This document shows, one piece after another, positions 7,301-15,345 of a DNA stretch of 45,629 nt. The stretch is from CALELF01 sp045617925 (lineage in GTDB: Bacteria; Synergistota; Synergistia; Synergistales; Synergistaceae), in assembly GCA_045617925.1 (NCBI GenBank), contig JAZLJR010000019.1:1-45629 (forward strand). Reading direction: 5' to 3'. Every line of letters starts with the position of its first letter. The first letter of the stretch is position 1. The position numbers and the translations under genes are program-made. Under the pieces are notes generated by a model, which was not told where the DNA came from, ran no database searches, and saw only the letters and a program-made list of their open reading frames with translations.

Positions 7301-9520
7301 TGCATCCTCAGAGCTGGAGAACACAAGCTTTTCCAGTGTGTTTGTATCATCCTCAACTCGTCTTGCACCGTGAACTGTTTCGTCCATTGTTGTCAAGAAG
7401 TATGAACCCAAGATGATGTCCTGTGTTGGTGTGGTAATTGGTTTACCACTTGCAGGGGACAGGAGATTATTTGAGGAAAGCATAAGGACACGTGCCTCTG
7501 TTTGTGCCTCAATGGAGAGAGGAACGTGGATAGCCATCTGGTCACCGTCAAAGTCTGCGTTAAATGCTGTGCAGACTAGTGGGTGAAGTCTCATTGCTTT
7601 TCCTTCAATAAGCACTGGCTCAAACGCTTGAATACCAAGTCTGTGAAGCGTTGGAGCACGGTTAAGCATAACTGGGTGGTCCTTAACAATTTCTTCCAAA
7701 ATTGCCCAAACTTGATTTTCGCCTCTTTCGATAATGCGCTTTGCACTCTTGACGTTTGGTGCAATTGGATTTGGACCATAGACAAGTTTGTTTATAACAA
7801 ATGGCTTGAAGAGCTCAAGTGCCATTTGTTTTGGGAGACCGCACTGATAAATCTTAAGGTGCGGTCCTATGATGATAACGGAACGGCCAGAGTAGTCAAC
7901 ACGTTTACCAAGAAGGTTCTGACGAAAACGACCTTTTTTACCACGGAGCAAATCCGTAAGACTCTTCAAAGGCCTGTTGCCAGTTCCCATAACAACTCTG
8001 CTTCTTCTGCCGTTATCAATGAGAGCATCAACTGCCTCTTGAAGCATACGCTTCTCATTTCTTATCATTATTTCTGGAGCTGGTGAATATTTCAACTTCT
8101 CCAAACGATTATTTCTGTTTATAACACGACGATACAGCTCGTTCATGTCGCTTGTTGCAAAGCGGCCACCATCAAGCTGCACCATTGGACGAAGATCCGG
8201 TGGAATAACAGGAAGAACTTCCATAACCATCCATTCTGGACGTGAATCAGAGTGATCAAAATCTGTTGCCACCTGCAATCTTTTTACAAGTTTACGCTTT
8301 TTCTGCCCCGTTGTTTCAGAAACTTCTTCTCTAAGGCGAACTACAAGTTCCGAGACATTAAGGTTTTGCAAAATTTCGCGAACTGCCTCGCCACCAATGC
8401 CAACTTTGAAATCCGGATCATAGTCAAGGCATGCATCGCAAAGACTCTCTGCAATAATTTCATAGTCTTGGAAAGATGAATTTCCATGCTTTATGATGAT
8501 GTAGCATGGTTCTTCTATAACTTGGGTTTCTTCAATTGCACGGAATCTGCCAACAAATCTCTGATTATAGTTTTCATAATCACTTGTTGTAATGAGGTCT
8601 CCCTTGCTAAATGGAAGAGAATCTACTCTTGTAACTTTACAAAGCGTTTCTTTATCACGCTTTGCACGTGAAGCTTCTCTGCCATTAAGCTCGCTTTCTA
8701 CAACCAAAGCATCATTTCCTGAAACACCTTTTAACTCAAAGAGTGGCTCTGCCTCAAATTCACCATGACCGAAGCGAAGGCTCAAATCCTGATATCTCTG
8801 CTCTGTGATTATTGCGCCCTCACGCTCCGGAAATTCATCAACGAAAACAATTTGCCATAATTCTTCCGCTTCAAAGGTTGGGTCATAAAAGCGACGAATC
8901 TTTTCTTCGCTTGCAGAAAGCTCTTGTCCAACAGCCTTGTGACCTCTGCCTTGCTTGGTAACACGATAGACTCTATCTCTTCTGCGATCTGGAGCAAAGT
9001 AGATGACACGCTCCAGCTCCTTTGCCGTTGTGCCAAGAAGCAAGCTGAGGCGTGACGGAATACCTCTTAAATACCAAATGTGAACAACAGGAGCATTAAG
9101 CTCTATGCGTCCCATTCTTTCACGACGAACTCTGCTGTCTGCTATTGGCACACCGCAAACATCGCAAATGTCAACATCTGGAATTTTGCCACCATGAGCA
9201 CTTGCTCTCTTAAACTTACCGCAAGCACATTCGTAACTTTTGGTAGGCCCAAATATCCTTTCGCAAAAGAGTCCATCTATTTCTGGCTTTAAAGAACGGT
9301 AGTTAATTGTCTCCGGTTTCTTGACCTCGCCTCTGTCTTGAGAGAGGCCACGTTCATTACCGGAAGCCTTTAACCATTCATCTTTCTTTCTCTTTTCTTT
9401 TCTTGCTTCCCAGCTTGGCTCAACTCCGCCAGATTGTTTATAAATTTGGTCAGGAGAGGAGAGTCTTATCCTAAGCCCTCTAATATTATTGCGTGATATT
9501 TCTTCACCATTATGCAACAT
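4382..9520 (-). CDS. rpoC: DNA-directed RNA polymerase subunit beta' (enlarged, two insertions)
   Basis: The 1712-residue subunit is 300-500 residues longer than the E. coli or Bacillus protein. Visible landmarks in order: N-terminal zinc site (CACGKF, then CDVCG, about 75-105), clamp and zipper (ELNAPVVHIWYLRGIPSRLS), the lid/rudder region with LLGKRVDYSGRS, the catalytic NADFDGDQMAIH (about 650-661) holding Mg2+, the second zinc site CSCKNGICRACYG, and the bridge/trigger region (GEAVGVVAAQSIGEPGTQL). Two long insertions interrupt it: about 173-423 after ELERVIYFAP, and about 1305-1622 between AGELAWKDVV and TPVVLGVTKAAL. The conserved end GLKENVITGLLIPAGTG is intact. It starts two bases after rpoB, with AGGAGG upstream. 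It forms the core polymerase with RpoB. Confidence 0.97.
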   Translation of the reverse strand: MLHNGEEISRNNIRGLRIRLSSPDQIYKQSGGVEPSWEARKEKRKKDEWLKASGNERGLSQDRGEVKKPETINYRSLKPEIDGLFCERIFGPTKSYECACGKFKRASAHGGKIPDVDICDVCGVPIADSRVRRERMGRIELNAPVVHIWYLRGIPSRLSLLLGTTAKELERVIYFAPDRRRDRVYRVTKQGRGHKAVGQELSASEEKIRRFYDPTFEAEELWQIVFVDEFPEREGAIITEQRYQDLSLRFGHGEFEAEPLFELKGVSGNDALVVESELNGREASRAKRDKETLCKVTRVDSLPFSKGDLITTSDYENYNQRFVGRFRAIEETQVIEEPCYIIIKHGNSSFQDYEIIAESLCDACLDYDPDFKVGIGGEAVREILQNLNVSELVVRLREEVSETTGQKKRKLVKRLQVATDFDHSDSRPEWMVMEVLPVIPPDLRPMVQLDGGRFATSDMNELYRRVINRNNRLEKLKYSPAPEIMIRNEKRMLQEAVDALIDNGRRSRVVMGTGNRPLKSLTDLLRGKKGRFRQNLLGKRVDYSGRSVIIIGPHLKIYQCGLPKQMALELFKPFVINKLVYGPNPIAPNVKSAKRIIERGENQVWAILEEIVKDHPVMLNRAPTLHRLGIQAFEPVLIEGKAMRLHPLVCTAFNADFDGDQMAIHVPLSIEAQTEARVLMLSSNNLLSPASGKPITTPTQDIILGSYFLTTMDETVHGARRVEDDTNTLEKLVFSSSEDALAAFDHEMIAIQEPIYLRKEAAWECDTVTEVNGHSVAEGKWILTTVGRILFNGALHKDFRFKNMQIGKKQMGTLLDEAYDKVGQTGMVEMLDALKTLGYHWSTVSGVSLGVGDIIVPEAKQEILSKTLVEEEQLSDQYDMGIMTENEYMRQKDILWADAGKRISDAIINNPDMSSNNALRIMVDSGARGSAGQIAQMAGIRGLMADPSGKIIRYPITANFKEGLNTLEYFISTHGARKGLADTALRTAKSGYLTRRLIDVAQDLIITEEDCDTTSGVEIKPLTQQDGKVVIPLSERITGRISVRDVPYPKGKKLLLTRNEEISPEKAKEVEAAGVTSVWVRSPLTCSCKNGICRACYGKDLATRKRVARGEAVGVVAAQSIGEPGTQLTMRTFHTGGVRQFTGEDITQGLPRIEQLFEVRVPKKVAFIAPDTGVVTDIKETDGGKRRLVVEVTEEDGTTSKVEYKLVSSQNLLAEIVPGVKITKGQVLTEGYKSPQQVLDVLGLEEVQHYLLDSIQEVYRSQGVSINDKHVETILRKVAPVNRVRIINEGDSHFVAGELAWKDVVDKECALIDEKNDKTLKETDKFLAQFKSVKNNDKGDDFAVTDENLPFVLKVENEISDLVAEDDKGLVDITVGSGRFRVKCEGSLLTEDCKLKDTVLPAGTILNATNLYEITKNGPQVISLFDNVKLMRCKDARYVAQDVELDGKVIIKKDSLVTDAVINKVRSKGLSSLKLWKVTETINLTKGVDHVMIEHYFGKKVENAMNADYEFIEDCPRVFNAKLISDLKEGRIFGVTTSDGEVVSKESIIKGFLKDKAFGRILLDGFTTIQGEEIKSGTELNDAVIDEIAKVCPDTITVRASSSQSETIEFLSRVSFLRRLMEKPESTPVVLGVTKAALATDSFLSAASFQQTAQVLAGGAVRGDIDHLQGLKENVITGLLIPAGTGIARNFNIKVNEKPESVPVEAETNLDL

Positions 9521-9522
9521 AA

Positions 9523-12500
9523 TTAGTTCTCCTCCTCTGTTAATGTCTCTGTAGCTGCATCAGTTTCCTCCGCAGCTTTTTGATTTTCCTCTGAATCTGC
9601 ATCAAAGCTTTCTTCTTCCTTTAACACATTCACAAATTCAGGATCTAGCTCATCAAGTCCTTCCTCTTTAGAAGACATGTTATCGCCAAAGGCTCCTTCT
9701 TTTGCAGTTTCAGCTTCTTTTTTCTTTAATTCAAGCTCAAGAAGCTGTTTTTCTTCCTCTGTTGCAGTCTGTAATGGTCCAAACGTACCATCTGCAAACT
9801 GAACATCAACATCAAGCGCAAGTCCCTGCAATTCCTTAATAAGAACACGAAAGCTTTCTGGAACACCTGGTGTTGAGAGGTTTTCACCTTTAACGATTTT
9901 CTCGTAGGTTTTGAGACGTCCGCGAATATCGTCAGACTTGATGGTAAGCATTTCCTGCAAGACATGTGATGCGCCATAACCTTCCAATGCCCAAACTTCC
10001 ATTTCACCGAAACGCTGGCCACCAAACTGCGTTTTACCGCCGAGTGGCTGTTGCGTAATAAGGCTATATGGCCCTATAGATCTAGCGTGCATCTTGTCAT
10101 CAACAAGGTGGTTTAGTTTCAACATATACATGACACCAACCATAACTTGGTTTGCCATCGGCTCACCTGTTCTGCCATCGTAGATTGTTATCTTGCAGTC
10201 GTCTCTCATTTCGTCCACTATTGTGTAACGTGGGTCTTTGCTGTATGCTTCTAAAGCCTCTTTACCTTCCTGCTCATTCAAAACAGCAACTCTATGCGTA
10301 CCACGCCAAACTTCCTTGTGGTTAAAACGAGTTTCTTTTATCCATCTAATATCATCAAGAATATCCTTTTCCTGCGCTGAGTCAAAGACAGGGGTAGACA
10401 CCTTGTAGCCACGATTTAAAGCAACAAAGCCAAGCATTGTTTCCAAAACCTGCCCAAGGTTCATTCGGGAAGGAACGCCCAGTGGGTTTAAGACAACATC
10501 AACAGGCGTACCATCGGACAAATATGGCATGTCTTCCTCTGCCATAATACGGGAAACAACACCCTTGTTTCCGTGGCGGCCTGCCATCTTGTCACCTTCA
10601 GTTATTTTTCTAAACTGGGCGACATAAACCTTTACTCTTTCAAGCACACCTGCTTCGAGCTCCGGTGTATCTTTCTTTGTCTGACGACGAATAGAAACAA
10701 CAGTTCCGCCTTCACCGTGTGGCACACGAAGGCTTGTGTCACGCACATCTTTTGCCTTTTCGCCAAAGATTGCACGGAGCAATTTTTCTTCTGGTGTTTC
10801 GTCGCTTTCGCCCTTTGGTGTTACTTTACCGACAAGAATATCACCAGGTCCAACCACAGCACCAATGCGGACAATACCATCGACATCAAGATTTTGTAGC
10901 ATATCTTGTCCAACATTTGGAATGTCACGAGTAAACTCTTCGTTTCCAAGTTTTGTAATGCTACGTATATCTGTCTGATATTCCTGAATATGTATTGATG
11001 TGTAGTAATCTTCCTTCACGAGTCTGCGTGAAAGAAGGATAGCGTCTTCAAAGTTATAACCTTCCCAAGAAACAAACGCAACAAGCACGTTTCTTCCGAG
11101 TGCAAGTTCACCTTCGTCGCAAGCTTGACCATCTGCTATCACTTCATCTGCTTCTATACGTTGTCCATGGCAAACGAGAGGACGCTGATGAACAAGTGTT
11201 CCTTGGTTTGATCTATTGAATTTAAGCATCTTGTAAATTCTTGTTTCGCCACTGTCTTCTTCAACTTCTATTCTGTCCGCGTCAACATATTTGACAACGC
11301 CACCACCGACAGAAACAATGCAGGAGCCAGAGTCATGAGCCAACTTGTGTTCAACACCAGTTCCAACTAGTGGTGAATCCGGGAAAACAAGTGGCACACC
11401 TTGACGTTGCATGTTAGATCCCATAAGGGCACGGTTTGCGTCATCGTGCTCAAGGAATGGGATGAGCGACGTGGAAACAGAAACTATCTGTTTTGGCGCA
11501 ACGTCAATGTAATCAAGCTCTTCCGGCAAAATTTCTATCGTGTTGTCACCACGACGGGCATAAATTCTTCCTGTGGAAGAGGGCAGAATTTTACCATCTT
11601 CTGTCATTGGAAGGTCGGCACGGCCAACATAGAAATTATCTTCCTCATCTGCGGAAAGATAATCAATCTGAGTTGTGAGGTAACCCTTTTCCACCTTGCG
11701 TCTTGGCGTAACAAGAAATCCATAGTCATTTAGCTTTGCGTAGCTTGCGAGGGAAGTAACAAGTCCGATGTTTGGACCTTCTGGCGTTTCTATTGGACAC
11801 ACACGACCATAGTGCGTATGGTGAACGTCACGGGCTTCAAATCCGGCGCGTTCGCGGGAAAGTCCGCCAGGGCCCAAAGCAGAGAGACGACGTCTGTGTG
11901 TCAATTCTGCTAGGGGGTTAGTCTGGTCCATAAACTGTGACAATTGGCTTGAGTTAAAGAACTCACGCAAAGCCGTTGTAATTGGACGAACAGTAATAAA
12001 TGTGCTTGGTCTAAGGTCCGTCTGATTTGTGGCAGAAGTTGTCCAACGGTCAATAGCAGTGCGTTGCATTTTTACGAAACCAACGCGAAGCTGTTGATAA
12101 AGGAGCTCACCAACTGCACGAACTCTACGGTTGCCAAGGTGGTCAATATCGTCCACTGTCTCGTTGCCGTCACGCAAATCAAGCAATTTGCCAAGTATTA
12201 CACGGATATCTTCTGGAGACAAGGTACGTGCGGAATCTGGCAAATCCATGCCAAGACGGCGATTCAATTTGTAGCGACCAACTCTGCCCAAATTGTATCT
12301 GTCCTTATCAAAGAAGAAACCATCTATATAGTTTCTTGCATTTTCTATTCTGTGTGGTTCGTTTGGACGAAGCCTGCGGAAGAGTTCAATTTTTGCTTCG
12401 TCTATTGTGGTGGTTTTATCTGTTTCAAGGCTTGCTGCGATTGCACTTGGAACATCATAAACCGAAACACTTGTTCGGCCGTGCTTTGTCAGAATATCAA

Positions 12501-13311
12501 AAATTTCCTTTGAAATCCTTGTATATTTCTTGACATCTAGTGTGTCGTCAAGTCCCAAGACATCTTCTGCAATAAGGCTTCCGATGATGTCCTCATCAAG
12601 CTCACGAGTCACAACATCACCACCGAAGAGCTTTAATACCTCTTCTGTGGTTTCGACTCCCAATACACGCAAAAGGACGGTAACTGGAATTTTCTTTTTT
12701 GTGTCAATTTTGACCATAACGGCTCCGCTTGGAGTCAAGTCAAACTCAATCCAAGCTCCACGCTCTGGAATAAGCTTTGCAGAATAGGTTTCTGCGCCTG
12801 GTGTGGAAAGGTCTGCGGAGAAATATACTCCTGCACTTCTCGCCAACTGGTTAACGATAACACGCTCTGTGCCATTTACGATAAATGTACCACGAGCTGT
12901 CATACATGGGATATCGCTAACGAATAATTCTTCTTCTTGAATTTCTTTTGGTGAATGCACATTAACCAGTCTGAATGTCGCTTTGAGGCGTCTCGACCAA
13001 GTGCGGTCCTTTTCTCTTGCTTCTTCTTGACTGATCGAAGGCTTGTCATCAATATCATACTTTACAAACTCAAGGGAATAGGCTCCATCTGGGCTGGAAA
13101 TTGGGAAGATATCGAGGAACAATTCCTGCAATCCCTGACGAATTCTTTCGTCTACTGGGACACCTGCCTGAAAGAACCAATCATAGCTGTTCTGCTGAAC
13201 CTCAACGAGGCTCGGCAAAGGCATTTGCCTTTGTGCTGTGCCGAAGTTTCTGCGCTTCATGTAAGCGCGGCCTGTCGGCGGTGTTTTGCTTTGCGCTCTT
13301 GTGTTTTGCAT
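9523..13311 (-). CDS. rpoB: DNA-directed RNA polymerase subunit beta
   Basis: The 1262-residue protein shows the protrusion/fork region with the rifampicin pocket (SSQLSQFMDQTNPLAELTHR, about 453-472, then RRLSALGPGGLSRERAGFE) and the universal GDKMAGRHGNKGVVS at about 902-916. The residues equivalent to E. coli Asp516, His526 and Ser531 are the sensitive type. The last 75 or so residues (from about ELELKKKEAETAKEG) form a strongly acidic, low-complexity tail beyond the usual end of the subunit. The ATG is preceded by GGAGG. It is the first gene of an rpoBC operon; no rplKAJL genes stand upstream, where instead a divergent carboxyltransferase gene begins. Confidence 0.98.
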   Translation of the reverse strand: MQNTRAQSKTPPTGRAYMKRRNFGTAQRQMPLPSLVEVQQNSYDWFFQAGVPVDERIRQGLQELFLDIFPISSPDGAYSLEFVKYDIDDKPSISQEEAREKDRTWSRRLKATFRLVNVHSPKEIQEEELFVSDIPCMTARGTFIVNGTERVIVNQLARSAGVYFSADLSTPGAETYSAKLIPERGAWIEFDLTPSGAVMVKIDTKKKIPVTVLLRVLGVETTEEVLKLFGGDVVTRELDEDIIGSLIAEDVLGLDDTLDVKKYTRISKEIFDILTKHGRTSVSVYDVPSAIAASLETDKTTTIDEAKIELFRRLRPNEPHRIENARNYIDGFFFDKDRYNLGRVGRYKLNRRLGMDLPDSARTLSPEDIRVILGKLLDLRDGNETVDDIDHLGNRRVRAVGELLYQQLRVGFVKMQRTAIDRWTTSATNQTDLRPSTFITVRPITTALREFFNSSQLSQFMDQTNPLAELTHRRRLSALGPGGLSRERAGFEARDVHHTHYGRVCPIETPEGPNIGLVTSLASYAKLNDYGFLVTPRRKVEKGYLTTQIDYLSADEEDNFYVGRADLPMTEDGKILPSSTGRIYARRGDNTIEILPEELDYIDVAPKQIVSVSTSLIPFLEHDDANRALMGSNMQRQGVPLVFPDSPLVGTGVEHKLAHDSGSCIVSVGGGVVKYVDADRIEVEEDSGETRIYKMLKFNRSNQGTLVHQRPLVCHGQRIEADEVIADGQACDEGELALGRNVLVAFVSWEGYNFEDAILLSRRLVKEDYYTSIHIQEYQTDIRSITKLGNEEFTRDIPNVGQDMLQNLDVDGIVRIGAVVGPGDILVGKVTPKGESDETPEEKLLRAIFGEKAKDVRDTSLRVPHGEGGTVVSIRRQTKKDTPELEAGVLERVKVYVAQFRKITEGDKMAGRHGNKGVVSRIMAEEDMPYLSDGTPVDVVLNPLGVPSRMNLGQVLETMLGFVALNRGYKVSTPVFDSAQEKDILDDIRWIKETRFNHKEVWRGTHRVAVLNEQEGKEALEAYSKDPRYTIVDEMRDDCKITIYDGRTGEPMANQVMVGVMYMLKLNHLVDDKMHARSIGPYSLITQQPLGGKTQFGGQRFGEMEVWALEGYGASHVLQEMLTIKSDDIRGRLKTYEKIVKGENLSTPGVPESFRVLIKELQGLALDVDVQFADGTFGPLQTATEEEKQLLELELKKKEAETAKEGAFGDNMSSKEEGLDELDPEFVNVLKEEESFDADSEENQKAAEETDAATETLTEEEN

Positions 13312-13368
13312 TGATCAACAACCTCCAATATTAGCATAAGCCGACAATAGGGCATTATGCAAACGGGT

Positions 13369-13396
13369 ATTATAGCATAAATTTGTAAAGTGTCAA
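13369..13396 (-). promoter_or_regulatory. Consensus promoter of rpoBC
   Basis: Minus-strand TTGACA (13396-13391) and TATAAT (13374-13369) are perfect, with a 16-base spacer, the same geometry as the ylxM promoter. The expected start lies near 13362, leaving a leader of about 50 bases before the rpoB ATG. This shows that rpoBC has its own promoter here rather than depending on a ribosomal-protein operon. Confidence 0.9.
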
Positions 13397-13490
13397 ATTT
13401 TTTTCAACGTATATCACAAAAAAATTTGTATAAATCTCTATATTTTGCATTCTTTAAATTCCTTATATGTGTAATAAAAATTTTTTTAAT

Positions 13491-13519
13491 TTGCCAAAAC
13501 TGGGATTTTGTTGTAAAAT
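13491..13519 (+). promoter_or_regulatory. Promoter of the carboxyltransferase gene
   Basis: TTGCCA (13491-13496) and TAAAAT (13514-13519) are spaced by 17 bases on the plus strand, about 65 bases before the ATG. It is divergent from the rpoB promoter; the roughly 95 bases between the two are very A/T-rich and I see no clear operator in them. Confidence 0.65.
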
Positions 13520-13585
13520 TACGGCTTAATTGGATTATTTATTGAAAATTTGCATAAATTATCTGTAAGAAATGGAGATAATATA

Positions 13586-15154
13586 ATGGAAGAAAATAAC
13601 ACTCAGATGACCACTCCAGAAGAAAAAAGAGCTTTAGCTCACTCAAGCAGTGGAATTGTGAAAAACTTTAAGGACGCTATATCTTCTCTTCTTGATCCGC
13701 TTTTTGGTGCAGAGAAGAAAACTTCTTATGTCCCCCGCCCAAAAGCTCCCGCCCGTCCAAAATTCCGCGTTGGAATTACAGAAACCTGTTTCCGTGATGC
13801 ACATCAGTCAATCATGGCAACACGCCTTAAAACTGAGGACATGCTCCCAATTTGTGAGGCAATGGACGAGGTTGGTTACCATGCAATAGAGATGTGGGGC
13901 GGTGCAACCTTTGACAGCTGTATGAGGTTCTTGAACGAGGATCCGTGGGAAAGGCTAAGACAGATAAAATCTCGCCTCAAAAAAACCCCAACACAAATGC
14001 TTCTTCGGGGGCAGAATGTTGTCGGCTATCGTCATTATGCAGATGACACTGTTCGTGAATTTGTGCAAAAAGCTGTGGAAAACGGCGTTGACATCGTTCG
14101 TGTGTTTGACGCTTTGAATGACACTCGCAACATGGAAGTGGCAGCAGAAGCGGTAAAGAAAGCAGGAGCAAATTTACAGCTCACAATTTCCTACACCGTG
14201 TCTCCTTTCCATACACTGGAAACCTTTACAAAGCAGGCAAGCGACATGGCAGACATGGGCGCAGATTCCATCTGCATAAAAGACATGGCAGGGCTTCTCA
14301 CCCCGACGGCAGCTTCCGCACTCATTCGTGGAATACGCACCGTTACAGATTTGCCAATAGAAGTCCACACTCACTACACAACAGGTCTTGCAGCCATGAC
14401 ATATTACGCGGCCATTGAAGCAGGAGCAGATATTGTTGACTGCGCAATCAGTCCATTTGCTATGGGCACAAGCCAACCTGCAACAGAAGCTATTGTTGCA
14501 GCCCTCGCAAACAGCGAATATGACACGGGCATAAACCTAGAAAGTTTGCTTCCAGTAGCAAAGCACTACGAAGGACTCTGTGAAAAATACAAAGACATTA
14601 TTATGGGCGTCAAGGGAGTCAATGTAAACATTCTTATGTATCAAATCCCTGGCGGAATGTATAGCAATATGCAAAGCCAGCTCAAAGAAGGCGGTTGCCT
14701 TGACAAATTCCAAGAAGTCTTGGAAGAAGTGCCACGAGTTAGAAAAGAAATGGGTTACCCACCACTAGTCACACCAACAAGCCAAATTGTGGGAACACAA
14801 GCAGCAATGAATGTCATAACAGGAAAAAGGTGGAGTGCTATTCCAAACGAGGTAAGACAATATTTCCGTGGTTATTATGGCAAAACCCCAGCTCCCGTTG
14901 ACCCAGAAATTCAAAAACTCGTTCTGAAAGACGAACAGCCCATAACATGCAGGCCTGGAGAACTAATCGAGCCGGAATTGAAAAATGCAAGAAAAGAAAT
15001 CAAAAATTTTATAATGCAGGACGAGGACGTTTTGTCCTACATCATGTTCCCACAGGTTGCAAAAAAATTCCTCATGGATAAATTCACAAAGCACACTATG
15101 GTGAACTGCGGACAGGATGCAGATAACGAAAACCAAGGTGTGTGTGGGGTGTAA
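13586..15154 (+). CDS. Carboxyltransferase (oxaloacetate decarboxylase alpha / transcarboxylase 5S / pyruvate carboxylase B type) without biotin domain
   Basis: The 522-residue enzyme has the TIM-barrel carboxyltransferase domain: ETCFRDAHQS (RDAHQ, residues 70-74), MEVAAEAVKKAG, the CIKDMAG segment with the lysine that is carbamylated in the family, and the metal-binding VHTHYTTGLA. A conserved PYC/OADA-type C-terminal domain follows (about 340-500). These enzymes move CO2 between carboxybiotin and pyruvate/oxaloacetate. No C-terminal biotin attachment domain (A-M-K-M) is present, as in the 5S subunit of propionibacterial transcarboxylase, so a separate biotin carrier is needed and is not in this window. 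The first 55 residues are a non-conserved extension. The ATG at 13586 with GGAG eight bases upstream is preferred over an earlier ATG at 13550. Confidence 0.85.
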   Translation: MEENNTQMTTPEEKRALAHSSSGIVKNFKDAISSLLDPLFGAEKKTSYVPRPKAPARPKFRVGITETCFRDAHQSIMATRLKTEDMLPICEAMDEVGYHAIEMWGGATFDSCMRFLNEDPWERLRQIKSRLKKTPTQMLLRGQNVVGYRHYADDTVREFVQKAVENGVDIVRVFDALNDTRNMEVAAEAVKKAGANLQLTISYTVSPFHTLETFTKQASDMADMGADSICIKDMAGLLTPTAASALIRGIRTVTDLPIEVHTHYTTGLAAMTYYAAIEAGADIVDCAISPFAMGTSQPATEAIVAALANSEYDTGINLESLLPVAKHYEGLCEKYKDIIMGVKGVNVNILMYQIPGGMYSNMQSQLKEGGCLDKFQEVLEEVPRVRKEMGYPPLVTPTSQIVGTQAAMNVITGKRWSAIPNEVRQYFRGYYGKTPAPVDPEIQKLVLKDEQPITCRPGELIEPELKNARKEIKNFIMQDEDVLSYIMFPQVAKKFLMDKFTKHTMVNCGQDADNENQGVCGV

Positions 15155-15165
15155 AATTTGCCATA

Positions 15166-15221
15166 GACATTTAACTCGTTAAAAAACCTAAATGTCAACA
15201 AGTTTGTGTAACGTAAATGTC
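15166..15221. repeat. Three copies of the octamer TAAATGTC upstream of the aldolase gene
   Basis: GACATTTA (15166-15173), TAAATGTC (15189-15196) and TAAATGTC (15214-15221) lie in the 191-base gap between the carboxyltransferase and the aldolase-like gene, spaced 23 and 25 bases apart. The first two can pair as an imperfect hairpin but no T-run follows, so a terminator is not convincing. They could be protein-binding half-sites. This is a pattern seen by eye only. Confidence 0.35.
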
Positions 15222-15345
15222 ACATACTCCTTGAACACAATGCGGTATTAGCAACACTAAAACACCGCAAAATTGCAAAAAATTTTGAGAAAGTTTTTGT
15301 TATTTTAATAATAAAAAATAATAGCCAGAAGAAAGGAAGAGAAAG

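Noticed and set aside
7583..8086. 167-codon open frame on the plus strand inside rpoC
   Set aside because: It is antisense to the conserved catalytic part of rpoC, has no family resemblance and no ribosome binding site; the open frame is explained by the codon use of rpoC.
11880..11960. Possible rifampicin-resistance changes in rpoB
   Set aside because: The residues at the key positions (Asp, His, Ser equivalents of E. coli 516, 526, 531) are the sensitive type; the only difference seen, T for N after MDQ, is common in other phyla.
12064..12513. 149-codon plus-strand frame inside rpoB
   Set aside because: Antisense to conserved rpoB sequence with Cys/Phe-rich unnatural composition; a shadow.
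15200..15225. CRP/FNR-like TGTG...CACA palindrome before the aldolase gene
   Set aside because: The half-sites are too far apart (11 bases rather than 6) and no symmetric core exists.
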